From assembly GCA_028279825.1 (NCBI GenBank), contig JANQNA010000007.1:183877-247876 (forward strand): a stretch of DNA of 64,000 bases, given 5' to 3'. The stretch comes from an archaeon (GTDB taxonomy: Archaea; Aenigmatarchaeota; Aenigmatarchaeia; GW2011-AR5). Every line of letters begins with the position of its first letter. Within the stretch, counting starts at the first letter, position 1. This document shows, piece by piece, positions 1-6,953 of the stretch. Made by a program: the position numbers and the translations under genes. The notes beneath the pieces are model-generated. The model had not been told where the DNA came from, made no database searches, and worked only from the letters and a program-made list of their open reading frames with translations.

Positions 1-2
1 CG

Positions 3-530
3 GGTACATACGATGACAGTGACAGGGCATTCAAGATATCTGTGGAAGAATTTGAAGACGGATTTATACTGGAATTCAGGAAAGGATGGAACATGTTCTC
101 TGTTCCTGCTTCAACAGACAAGGTAACTCTGGAAAGAAGTGATTGCACGCCTAAAAGCAATCTCTGGTATCTGGATGGTGAATATAAGAGAACAAAAAAT
201 ATACAGAACCTTAGAAAGGGATACTGGATAGATATGGAAGAGGACTGCAAAGTGACTTTACAGTCAGAGGAGGAGTATCTTCTCTACAGTTTCTTTGACC
301 GAACAGGTCTGACAGAAGGATGGAACATGATTGGCGGCATCCCAGAAACAATGGAGTTTGCTGACATAAAAGGCGACTGTGAATTTGAAGACGGGCCTTA
401 CTGGTACAACCCGGAAAGAAATACATACGAAGTATCAAGATTCATGGAACCCGGCAAGGGCTATATTATAAAGATGGTTAGTTCCTGCAACCTTGGTCTG
501 AGCGGTGCACCACCAGCTTTACCGGTGTGA
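3..530 (+). CDS. Surface/secreted protein, C-terminal fragment with two GWNM repeats
   Basis: The frame is open from base 3, so the start lies upstream; the ORF-track GTG at 42 is internal. The visible part has two copies of a roughly 60-residue module. Each opens with GWNM (GWNMFSVP, GWNMIGGIP), has a Trp/Tyr-rich middle, and closes with GYWIDM or GYIIKM and a Cys. Modules of this kind are common at the ends of archaeal exported proteins. Paired cysteines suggest an extracytoplasmic location. The stop overlaps the region where the next small membrane protein begins, so the two are probably co-transcribed. Function unknown. Confidence 0.75.
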   Translation, partial: GTYDDSDRAFKISVEEFEDGFILEFRKGWNMFSVPASTDKVTLERSDCTPKSNLWYLDGEYKRTKNIQNLRKGYWIDMEEDCKVTLQSEEEYLLYSFFDRTGLTEGWNMIGGIPETMEFADIKGDCEFEDGPYWYNPERNTYEVSRFMEPGKGYIIKMVSSCNLGLSGAPPALPV

Positions 531-535
531 TTGAT

Positions 536-745
536 ATGGGAAAACCAAAAACAACGACTTATGCAACGATACTTGTTATTGCCCTGCTACTTGCAGGTCT
601 TTTTTATGTCCTGACAACAAACACAGAAGGTATTGATTTGTTCGGCAGCGAAACAGCACCGGAAGGTCTGGAAGTTTTTGAGATAACTGAAGAGACAGAA
701 GAAACACCGCCACCACTGCCGGGAGTGCCTCTACTTCAGCAATAG
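536..745 (+). CDS. Small membrane-anchored protein
   Basis: About 69 residues if started at the ATG at 536; the ORF track begins three codons earlier at a GTG. It has one N-terminal hydrophobic helix (ATILVIALLLAGLFYVL) and then an acidic, Pro-rich tail ending GVPLLQQ. The start lies just after the stop of the surface-protein gene, so it may be translated with it. The last 15 bases overlap the end of the convergent epimerase gene. No family recognised. Confidence 0.55.
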   Translation: MGKPKTTTYATILVIALLLAGLFYVLTTNTEGIDLFGSETAPEGLEVFEITEETEETPPPLPGVPLLQQ

Positions 746-1558
746 TTCTATTCCTTCGTAGAAAGGTACCTGCGGTTCCCATTTTAGAGATCTTATTTTG
801 TCTATGTTTGCTTTGCTGCGCTGGACGTCCCCTTCTGCAAGCGGTGCGAATCTTACATTTGTCCCGACACCGGAAATTGCGTGTATAGTATCAGCAACTT
901 CCAGAACGGATTTTTCTTTTCCGGTACCAACATTGTAAGTTCCTTCAAGTTCCATGCCCAGTAGCAGAGCTGCAACAACGTCTGAAACATGTATGTAATC
1001 CCTTGTCTGTGTTCCATGGCCGAAAACGGTTATGGTTTTGTTGTTTGGTATAATCCTGGAAAACTTGTTTATTACACTGTGGCCTCTTGATCCGTAAACA
1101 TTGAACAGTCTTGCTACGAAAGACCCTTCCGGACATACCCTCTCAGCGCGCAACTTGCTTTTTCCGTACTGGCTTATCGGCTTGCACTCATCTATCTCTT
1201 TCGGTTCTTTGATTTCACCGTAAACAGCTGCTGATGATGTGAAAATGACTTTTGCTCCATTCTCTTGAGCCGCTTCAAAGACTTTTTTCGCACCAAGATA
1301 GTTTGTTGTATAAACAAGATTTTCATCTGTCGCTCTTGATTCGGCTACACCAGCCAAATGAAAAACAACTTCACAACCACTGACGGCATCCTTTATCTCA
1401 TCGTCTCTTATATCTCCGGGAATGTTTTTTGCCTTTTTGTTGACAATTTTTCCGGAAGAGAAATTGTCAAAAACAACCACTTCGTGTCCTGCGGACAATA
1501 AGCGCTCTACCAGGTGTGATCCAATGAAGCCTGCGCCTCCTGTAACAAGTATTTTCAT
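731..1558 (-). CDS. NAD-dependent nucleotide-sugar epimerase/dehydratase (extended SDR)
   Basis: Rossmann motif TGGAGFIGSHL at residues 7-17, a TSSAAVYG strand near 108 and the catalytic YGKSK near 131 define the extended short-chain dehydrogenase family, which includes UDP-glucose 4-epimerase and UDP-glucuronate-type epimerases. At 275 residues it is shorter than the usual 310-330. It probably supplies a nucleotide sugar for surface glycans; the glycosyltransferase two genes away on the same strand supports this. The exact substrate cannot be read from sequence. The 3' end overlaps the convergent small membrane protein gene. Confidence 0.85.
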   Translation of the reverse strand: MKILVTGGAGFIGSHLVERLLSAGHEVVVFDNFSSGKIVNKKAKNIPGDIRDDEIKDAVSGCEVVFHLAGVAESRATDENLVYTTNYLGAKKVFEAAQENGAKVIFTSSAAVYGEIKEPKEIDECKPISQYGKSKLRAERVCPEGSFVARLFNVYGSRGHSVINKFSRIIPNNKTITVFGHGTQTRDYIHVSDVVAALLLGMELEGTYNVGTGKEKSVLEVADTIHAISGVGTNVRFAPLAEGDVQRSKANIDKIRSLKWEPQVPFYEGIELLLK

Positions 1559-1587
1559 GTGATTAGTTTAACGAAAACGCTTATAAA

Positions 1588-1743
1588 TTACGCGAAGAAC
1601 TTGAGAACCAACACGACACCGGCAAAAATTACGCTAATTGCGACTACGTGGTTCGGCTTCATCTTTATTTTTTCGTCTGCCTCGGCATACCTCATTAAGC
1701 CTGCGCTGGATTGCGGCATGTAGTTTTTTTCTTTTTCGGCCAT
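1588..1743 (-). CDS. secG: Preprotein translocase subunit Sec61 beta (SecG)
   Basis: This 51-residue gene is too short for the ORF track. The product begins MAEKEKNYMPQSSAGLMRY, continues with KMKPNHVV and ends in a single hydrophobic helix (AISVIFAGVVLVLKFF). A basic or polar cytosolic N-terminus with SAGL, a KxxPxxV segment and a C-terminal tail anchor is the archaeal Sec61 beta pattern. It acts as the small third subunit of the SecYE channel in the membrane. It lies between the epimerase and glycosyltransferase genes on the same strand. Confidence 0.9.
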   Translation of the reverse strand: MAEKEKNYMPQSSAGLMRYAEADEKIKMKPNHVVAISVIFAGVVLVLKFFA

Positions 1744-1773
1744 AGTATTACTCTCTGGGAAATGTTTAAATAT

Positions 1774-2463
1774 CTAGATTTTGCGGCTCATGACGTAACG
1801 GAAGTCTTCCAGATAACTTCTCCAGTTACGCTTTCTTCTTCGTAAAAGATATCTAAAATTGCTGAAACCGTCCCATACACCTACACCTTTTACATAGCGT
1901 GCGGATGTTATCGGTATGTTTACAGTTTTTAGCCTGTTTCGTCCCACTTCAAATATGATTTCTACTGCTATCTCATAGCGCTCTGCCCGCAAATACAACT
2001 TTTTCAGGGCAGACGCGCGAAATGCACGGAACCCGCTTTCCGTATCTTTGAGATCCGTGGCAGATACAAAATTAGTTAGTTTGTTAAGGAAGAAGTTCCC
2101 AAATTTTTTGATAAACGGATAGGCTGCCAAGTTCCGGCGCCCAAGGACAAAGTCATAACCCTTGCTTATCGTGGCCACAAAATCAGGGATCTGTTTAGGA
2201 TCATGCTGCCCGTCCGCGTCTATTGTTATTACAATGTCTGCTTTCATTTTCAGGGCTTCTTTAAACCCGGTTCGCAAGGCACAACCCAGACCTCCGTTTA
2301 CTTTATGGTTTATGACTTTGGCGCCTGCACGCTTCGCTATCAAGGCTGTTTTATCTTTAGAAGCATCGTCTACAACGATGACTTTTCCGTATTTTTTTGC
2401 CGATTTGACTACATTTTCTATCGTTTTTTCTTCGTTGTAGGCAGGAATAATTATTGCTATCAT
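1774..2463 (-). CDS. Family 2 glycosyltransferase (dolichyl-phosphate sugar synthase type)
   Basis: A GT-A fold enzyme of 229 residues. It opens IAIIIPAYNEEKTI, has DDASKDKT near 36 and the metal/nucleotide-binding DADGQHDP near 85. No transmembrane segment is evident, so it matches the soluble DPM1 type that moves a sugar from a nucleotide donor to a polyprenyl phosphate. In archaea this feeds N-glycosylation of surface proteins. The nearby epimerase and the glycosylation-rich surface proteins fit this role. Donor sugar unknown. Confidence 0.85.
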   Translation of the reverse strand: MIAIIIPAYNEEKTIENVVKSAKKYGKVIVVDDASKDKTALIAKRAGAKVINHKVNGGLGCALRTGFKEALKMKADIVITIDADGQHDPKQIPDFVATISKGYDFVLGRRNLAAYPFIKKFGNFFLNKLTNFVSATDLKDTESGFRAFRASALKKLYLRAERYEIAVEIIFEVGRNRLKTVNIPITSARYVKGVGVWDGFSNFRYLLRRRKRNWRSYLEDFRYVMSRKI

Positions 2464-2526
2464 ACTGTCACAATCCCTCTTGTTAATTTAAATGTATTGT
2501 ACATGTATTGATATAAGTGATTTTTA

Positions 2527-3114
2527 ATGCCGGGAAAGTTCATAGTTTTGGAAGGTCTTGACGGGGCTGGGATAACTACCCAGGCCACACTTCTTCGTAA
2601 TCAACTCATAAAAAAAGGCAAGGATGTTGTACTGACAAAAGAGCCGACCGATGGACTAATCGGTGGACTGATTAAATCTTGTTTGCGCAAGGAGTGGAAA
2701 ACAAATCCGCTGACACTTCAAATGCTTTTTGCTGCCGATAGAGCTCATCATCTTGTATCGGAGATAGAGCCGGCTATAAAAAAGAATAAGATTGTTATTT
2801 GTGATCGTTATGTACTCTCTTCCCTGGTTTTTGGCGGCCTGGAAGTATCAGTGGATATTCTAAAACAGTTTAATGCACACTTCATGAAGCCGCATGCAAC
2901 TATTGTGATAGATACTCATCCGAAGATCTGTATAGAAAGAATGAAGAAAGGAAGACATCATGTTGAGTTATTTGAAGAAGAACATAAACTCATGCAGATA
3001 AGAAACAATTTACTTGCACTTAAGAAGCACTTTCCTAATACTCATTTTGTTGACGGTAACAGACAACACGAGCTTGTGCTGGAAGACGTAAAGAGAATTG
3101 TGGAATCACTCTGA
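2527..3114 (+). CDS. tmk: Thymidylate kinase (dTMP kinase) with altered P-loop
   Basis: 195 residues, normal for dTMP kinase, which makes dTDP from dTMP and ATP. FIVLEGLDGAG opens the protein, CDRYVLSSLVF near 90 is the DR(Y/H) motif, and a basic lid region follows. The P-loop reads GLDGAGITTQ: the usual Walker A lysine is isoleucine (codon ATA). Some thymidylate kinases have threonine there, so loss of Lys need not mean loss of function. The gene ends inside the last codons of convergent scpB (9-bp overlap). Confidence 0.85.
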   Translation: MPGKFIVLEGLDGAGITTQATLLRNQLIKKGKDVVLTKEPTDGLIGGLIKSCLRKEWKTNPLTLQMLFAADRAHHLVSEIEPAIKKNKIVICDRYVLSSLVFGGLEVSVDILKQFNAHFMKPHATIVIDTHPKICIERMKKGRHHVELFEEEHKLMQIRNNLLALKKHFPNTHFVDGNRQHELVLEDVKRIVESL

Positions 3115-3678
3115 ACCACCTGATGTTCCATCAGAGGTATCTTCTTTTATTGGCTTGCCTTCTTTTACTTCTTCTTTCTGTTCCAGTTCCTGTTCAATCA
3201 TTTTCTCGCTTTTACCTTTCTTCAGATCTTCCTTTTTCGTTTCAAAGTATTCCTCAAACTTTGGTGTTGTGCTAAGTATTTTTGATCTCGCCCTTTTCTC
3301 GGACTTTACCAGTCCACGTTCATGTAATTCTTTTACATAATCGTATGTACGATTGCCGATGACTTTTACGATCTCTGACTGGCGAACAGGTTCATGGTAT
3401 GCTATTATGGACAAAACACGCAGCAGTCCCCTGGACATGTCAGCATGCGGTGTAAGGTTTGTTACGTTCTGCATGAATTCTGATTTTACAACAAGTTTGT
3501 AGCCTCCTATATCGGAAAGTTTTATTCCGTGCGCTGGATCTTCATACCGCTTCTCCAGTTCTTTCAGGGCTTTTTCCAGATCAACCTTGTAGAGCCCTGT
3601 CAGCTTCTTCAGCTCTTTGAACTCCAAAGGTTCTGATGTTGTGAACAATATTGCCTCAAGCAGTGCCAGTTTCTCCAT
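3106..3678 (-). CDS. scpB: Segregation and condensation protein ScpB
   Basis: 190 residues. It begins MEKLALLEAILFTTSEPLEF and carries two winged-helix domains, the second with IIAYHEPVRQSEIVKVIGNRTYDYVKEL, as in the ScpB family. ScpB dimers bind the kleisin ScpA in the SMC complex. The C-terminal 40 residues are Lys/Glu-rich and probably disordered. It is third in the smc-scpA-scpB order, overlapping scpA by 23 bp. Confidence 0.92.
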   Translation of the reverse strand: MEKLALLEAILFTTSEPLEFKELKKLTGLYKVDLEKALKELEKRYEDPAHGIKLSDIGGYKLVVKSEFMQNVTNLTPHADMSRGLLRVLSIIAYHEPVRQSEIVKVIGNRTYDYVKELHERGLVKSEKRARSKILSTTPKFEEYFETKKEDLKKGKSEKMIEQELEQKEEVKEGKPIKEDTSDGTSGGSE

Positions 3679-4348
3679 CTTTTTTCACCCTTATGTATAT
3701 TTCCTTGAACATTTCCTCCTGTGTGCAGACAATTTTTCCTCTTGTTTCCAGGTGCAATATAGGCAGGAAAGTTTTTACAATTTCCATACGCTTCCATGAA
3801 GGAACAAGATCGGAAAACGTTGTGCTATGCAAAATGGAAATTCTTTCATAAATGTCATTTATCCTCACTTCTATATCTTCTTCTTTTTCTATCAACCGTT
3901 CAACAGCTCTTCTCATGCGAAGTTTTTTTGTTTCTTTTTTCTCCTTGAAATCAAAGGCTTTGTTTAGTGCCGTGACTAACTCGTTAAGTGTTACCTTTCT
4001 TGTCGGCTTTCTGGTTATCGGAGGCAAAAGAGTTGGTACGTCTTCTATGTTCAGCGGTGGAACTTCTTTGGTTTCCAGTGCTTTCTGCTCCTCCTCTTCT
4101 AAAAGCAACTCTGCTTTCATGCGAAGCAGTATTGCTGCCACCAAAATGAAACGGGCCGGTATACGAAAATCGAACTGCTTTAACTGTTCTAAATATCTTG
4201 TGAATGCATCTACCAGTTTAATTATATCCAACTCTAACGGGTCCATTCCTTCTTCGGCGACTAATGTAGCCAGAACTTCCTGCCAGTCAGACCCAATAAC
4301 AATTGTCTGGATTACTTTGTTCTCGTCTATGATTACTTTCTCTTCCAT
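3656..4348 (-). CDS. scpA: Segregation and condensation protein ScpA (kleisin)
   Basis: 230 residues. The motif MDPLELDIIKLVDAFTRYLEQL is the kleisin N-terminal helical domain that binds the SMC neck. The FILVAAILLRMKAELLL helix and a C-terminal winged helix (FLPILHLETRGKIVCTQEEMF) follow. ScpA bridges the two SMC heads and recruits ScpB. It starts 2 bp after the smc stop and overlaps scpB, so the three genes form one transcription unit. Confidence 0.92.
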   Translation of the reverse strand: MEEKVIIDENKVIQTIVIGSDWQEVLATLVAEEGMDPLELDIIKLVDAFTRYLEQLKQFDFRIPARFILVAAILLRMKAELLLEEEEQKALETKEVPPLNIEDVPTLLPPITRKPTRKVTLNELVTALNKAFDFKEKKETKKLRMRRAVERLIEKEEDIEVRINDIYERISILHSTTFSDLVPSWKRMEIVKTFLPILHLETRGKIVCTQEEMFKEIYIRVKKDGETGTA

Positions 4349-4350
4349 AA

Positions 4351-6759
4351 TTATCCCTTGGGCATTTCGATTCCGAATACTTTTGATATACCGCCTTCTA
4401 TAGATACACCAAATACTTTATCGGCTTCTGATATTGTAAGATCGTTGTGCGTGATAACAATAAACTGTATGTTCTTTGAATACTTCTTGATAAGGTTACT
4501 GATCTTTCTTGTGTTTGCTTTGTCAAGTGCTGCGTCTATTTCATCCAGTACGTAGAATGGTGCTGAGTAATGCTGCATGACTGAAAACAGGAATGACAGA
4601 GATGCCAAGGTTTTCTCACCTCCGGACATGGCATCAAGGTTCACTATTTTCTTTCCGGACGGGCTGGCCTGGATAATCAGACCGGAGTCAATGTTGCCTT
4701 CTTCTTCCAGTACGAGTTTGCCTTCACCACCGTTTGACATGTCATGATATGTTTTTGAAAAGTTTGCGTTTATCTCGTTGAACGTCTCCATGAATTTCTC
4801 GAATCTTCGTGTCTCGACATCTTTGACAACATTGAATATAGCTTCTTTCTCCTCCAGCAACTTGTCAAGCTTTTTCTTTAACTCTTCAAATTCAATGTTT
4901 GTTGTTTCGAATTCGTCTATGGCTTTGAGATTCACGGGACCTATCTGGTTTATTTCTATCATGCATCTTCTTACACGTTCCTGGAGCTCTTCCTGTGTCT
5001 GGTCAAAATAGCTCTGAACATCGTTATACTCTTCAAATTCGGTTGTATAATTTTCAAGAGACGCTTCGAGTTTGGCTTTCTCGACCTTTGTTCTTCCCGC
5101 GGAACTTTGTAAAACCAGTCTTTCTTCGTACAACTGCTTTCTTCTTTTTCTGAGTTCAACAAGGTCTGTTTCTTCCTGGCTTCGCGCTGACTGGATCTTT
5201 TTCACTTCTTCCGATTCTTCTTTCTCCTCTTCCCTTAGTTTCTCCAACTGATCTTCGTACTGTTCTATTTCTGCCTTTAGTTTTTCATTTTCATGTTCGA
5301 ACTTAGAAGAATCACCACCAAATGAACCTTTACTCTTTTTGTAGAAACCTCCTATCATTGCACCTGACGTCTCGACAAGGTCACCGTCAAGTGTTGCTAC
5401 ACGGAAGTCTTTTATCTTTCTCGCTACGTCTATGTGTTCAACGACAAGCGTGCTGCCCAGAACGTATTTCATTGCATCCTCGTATTTTTTGTCAAATTTG
5501 ACAAGATCTATGGCATAGCCAATTACTTTTCCGCTGTATTTCTTTCTTGGACGTGTTTGTATTTTGTTTAAAGGAATAAACCTTGTTCTGCCAAGTTTCC
5601 TGCTTTTCAGGTGCTTTATGCATACAGCTGCTGTGTCGTCTGTGTCCACGACAATGTCATTCTTGTGTTTGCCCAAAGCCACATCTATTGATATTTCATA
5701 TTCTTTAGGAACGGAAATCAGACTGGAAACTGTTCCGTACACTCCTTTCTGACCCATATTCAAAACATGCTTTACAACTGCACTATCAGACTCGCCTTTC
5801 AGCCTTTCTATTTCACGTTCATTGAAATCTATTTTATCACGTTTCCTCAGAATGTCATTATTTATCTTGTCAATACTCCTCAGAATGTTAACGTTTCTGG
5901 ATTTCTTTATCAGTTCGTCACCTTTTCTAAGCACGCCTTTTTCCTTTTTCTCCAGTTCGGAATCAACTTTTGACAGTTCTTTTCCAAGATCATCAAATTG
6001 TTTTGTGCTGCCTACCAGTTCTTTTTCATGAACTGTTTGTTTTTCCTTTATATCTTTGATCTTCTTCTTGAGCAGCGACGCCTTTGATTTCCGCAGTTCA
6101 GTCTCAATCTTTCGGTATTTCTCGGCGTTTTCTTTTTCCTGTTTTAGCCGGGCTACGAGTTTTTGTTTTTCAGCTACAACTATCATGTTTTCTCTTACAC
6201 GAAGTTCTACCTTTTCCAATTCTCTTGTTGCCTTGTCCTTTTTCTCGTCGAATTCGTTTATTCCGGATATATCATCAATTACTTCTTTTCGTTCTTTGGA
6301 AGACATTTCTATTATTCTCGTGACGTCTCCCTGCATTATGATGTTGTAACCTTCTGAAGAAAGGTTTGCATAGGAAAGCGTGTCCAAAATCTTTGCTCTT
6401 GTTACGGTACGGCCGTTTAATTTGTAGACGGATATGCCGCTTCTTGTGACCCTTCTGGTTACCTTGATCTCTTTTTCACCTGGTATCTTGCCTTCACTAT
6501 TGTCAAGATAGATGGATACTTCGCAGAATTCCGAGGCTTTCTTGTCTTTTGCACCATTGAATAAAAGATTCTGCAGTTTACCTGCACGGATGGTTCTGGC
6601 AGATGTTGTACCTAGCACGAAGAGTAGACCATCTATGATGTTGGACTTGCCCGATCCGTTCGGACCGCATACACAGTTGAATCCGTCAGGGAAAGGAATC
6701 GTAACTCTATTTGCAAATGACTTGAATCCCTGCATTGTTATTCTGTCCAGTCTAACCAT
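4351..6759 (-). CDS. smc: Chromosome segregation SMC ATPase with short coiled-coil arms
   Basis: Walker A GPNGSGKSNIIDGL near residue 33, Q-loop region, hinge around residues 335-480 (GVYGTVSSLI through GAMIGGFYKK), ABC signature LDAMSGGEKTLASL near 705 and Walker B FYVLDEIDAALD near 730 give a complete SMC. At 802 residues it is far below the usual 1150-1200. The loss lies in the two coiled-coil arms, each about 165-175 residues instead of 300 or more. The reading frame is unbroken. It works with the downstream ScpA and ScpB. Its ATG overlaps the end of the upstream RHH gene by 8 bp. Confidence 0.95.
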   Translation of the reverse strand: MVRLDRITMQGFKSFANRVTIPFPDGFNCVCGPNGSGKSNIIDGLLFVLGTTSARTIRAGKLQNLLFNGAKDKKASEFCEVSIYLDNSEGKIPGEKEIKVTRRVTRSGISVYKLNGRTVTRAKILDTLSYANLSSEGYNIIMQGDVTRIIEMSSKERKEVIDDISGINEFDEKKDKATRELEKVELRVRENMIVVAEKQKLVARLKQEKENAEKYRKIETELRKSKASLLKKKIKDIKEKQTVHEKELVGSTKQFDDLGKELSKVDSELEKKEKGVLRKGDELIKKSRNVNILRSIDKINNDILRKRDKIDFNEREIERLKGESDSAVVKHVLNMGQKGVYGTVSSLISVPKEYEISIDVALGKHKNDIVVDTDDTAAVCIKHLKSRKLGRTRFIPLNKIQTRPRKKYSGKVIGYAIDLVKFDKKYEDAMKYVLGSTLVVEHIDVARKIKDFRVATLDGDLVETSGAMIGGFYKKSKGSFGGDSSKFEHENEKLKAEIEQYEDQLEKLREEEKEESEEVKKIQSARSQEETDLVELRKRRKQLYEERLVLQSSAGRTKVEKAKLEASLENYTTEFEEYNDVQSYFDQTQEELQERVRRCMIEINQIGPVNLKAIDEFETTNIEFEELKKKLDKLLEEKEAIFNVVKDVETRRFEKFMETFNEINANFSKTYHDMSNGGEGKLVLEEEGNIDSGLIIQASPSGKKIVNLDAMSGGEKTLASLSFLFSVMQHYSAPFYVLDEIDAALDKANTRKISNLIKKYSKNIQFIVITHNDLTISEADKVFGVSIEGGISKVFGIEMPKG

Positions 6760-6901
6760 TGTTTCGCCTCTTCTTTTTAGATTCGTAGTAATTTAGTAAT
6801 AACTCTATTAAATCGTCGTAGGAATCGTTCTTTTTTCCTATTTCATCCAGTCGTTCTTTGTTCCGTCTTTTTATTCGTATAGTCGTTTCATCGTTAATCA
6901 T
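6752..6901 (-). CDS. Ribbon-helix-helix type small DNA-binding protein
   Basis: 49 residues from the ATG at 6901 (MINDETTIRIKRRNKERLDEI); the ORF-track start 14 codons upstream lies in promoter sequence. The short N-terminal strand TTIRIKR, then two helices ending in YDDLIELLLNYYE and a basic tail, match CopG/VapB-like antitoxins and repressors. No toxin gene lies beside it. Instead its stop overlaps the smc start by 8 bp, so it is probably translationally coupled to smc. A four-copy GTATAN array sits directly upstream and could be its operator. Confidence 0.7.
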   Translation of the reverse strand: MINDETTIRIKRRNKERLDEIGKKNDSYDDLIELLLNYYESKKKRRNNG

Positions 6902-6904
6902 TAT

Positions 6905-6937
6905 GTATAGATTGTATACATGGTATATAAAGTATAC
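6905..6937 (+). promoter_or_regulatory. Candidate iteron operator within a divergent promoter
   Basis: Four hexamers GTATAG, GTATAC, GTATAT and GTATAC begin at 6905, 6914, 6923 and 6932, exactly 9 bp apart. They fill the 52-bp gap between the RHH-smc operon (minus) and the phosphodiesterase gene (plus) and include the TATA-like TATATAA. Tandem short boxes at fixed spacing are how ribbon-helix-helix repressors bind DNA cooperatively. Autoregulation by the adjacent RHH protein is inferred. Confidence 0.55.
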
Positions 6938-6953
6938 ATTCAATATATGTTTG

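Noticed and set aside
4351-6759. SMC as a truncated or frameshifted gene
   Set aside because: One open frame holds Walker A, hinge, signature and Walker B in order; only the arms are short.
6752-6943. Complete toxin-antitoxin pair at the RHH gene
   Set aside because: No small toxin ORF lies next to it; the neighbours are smc and a large phosphodiesterase.
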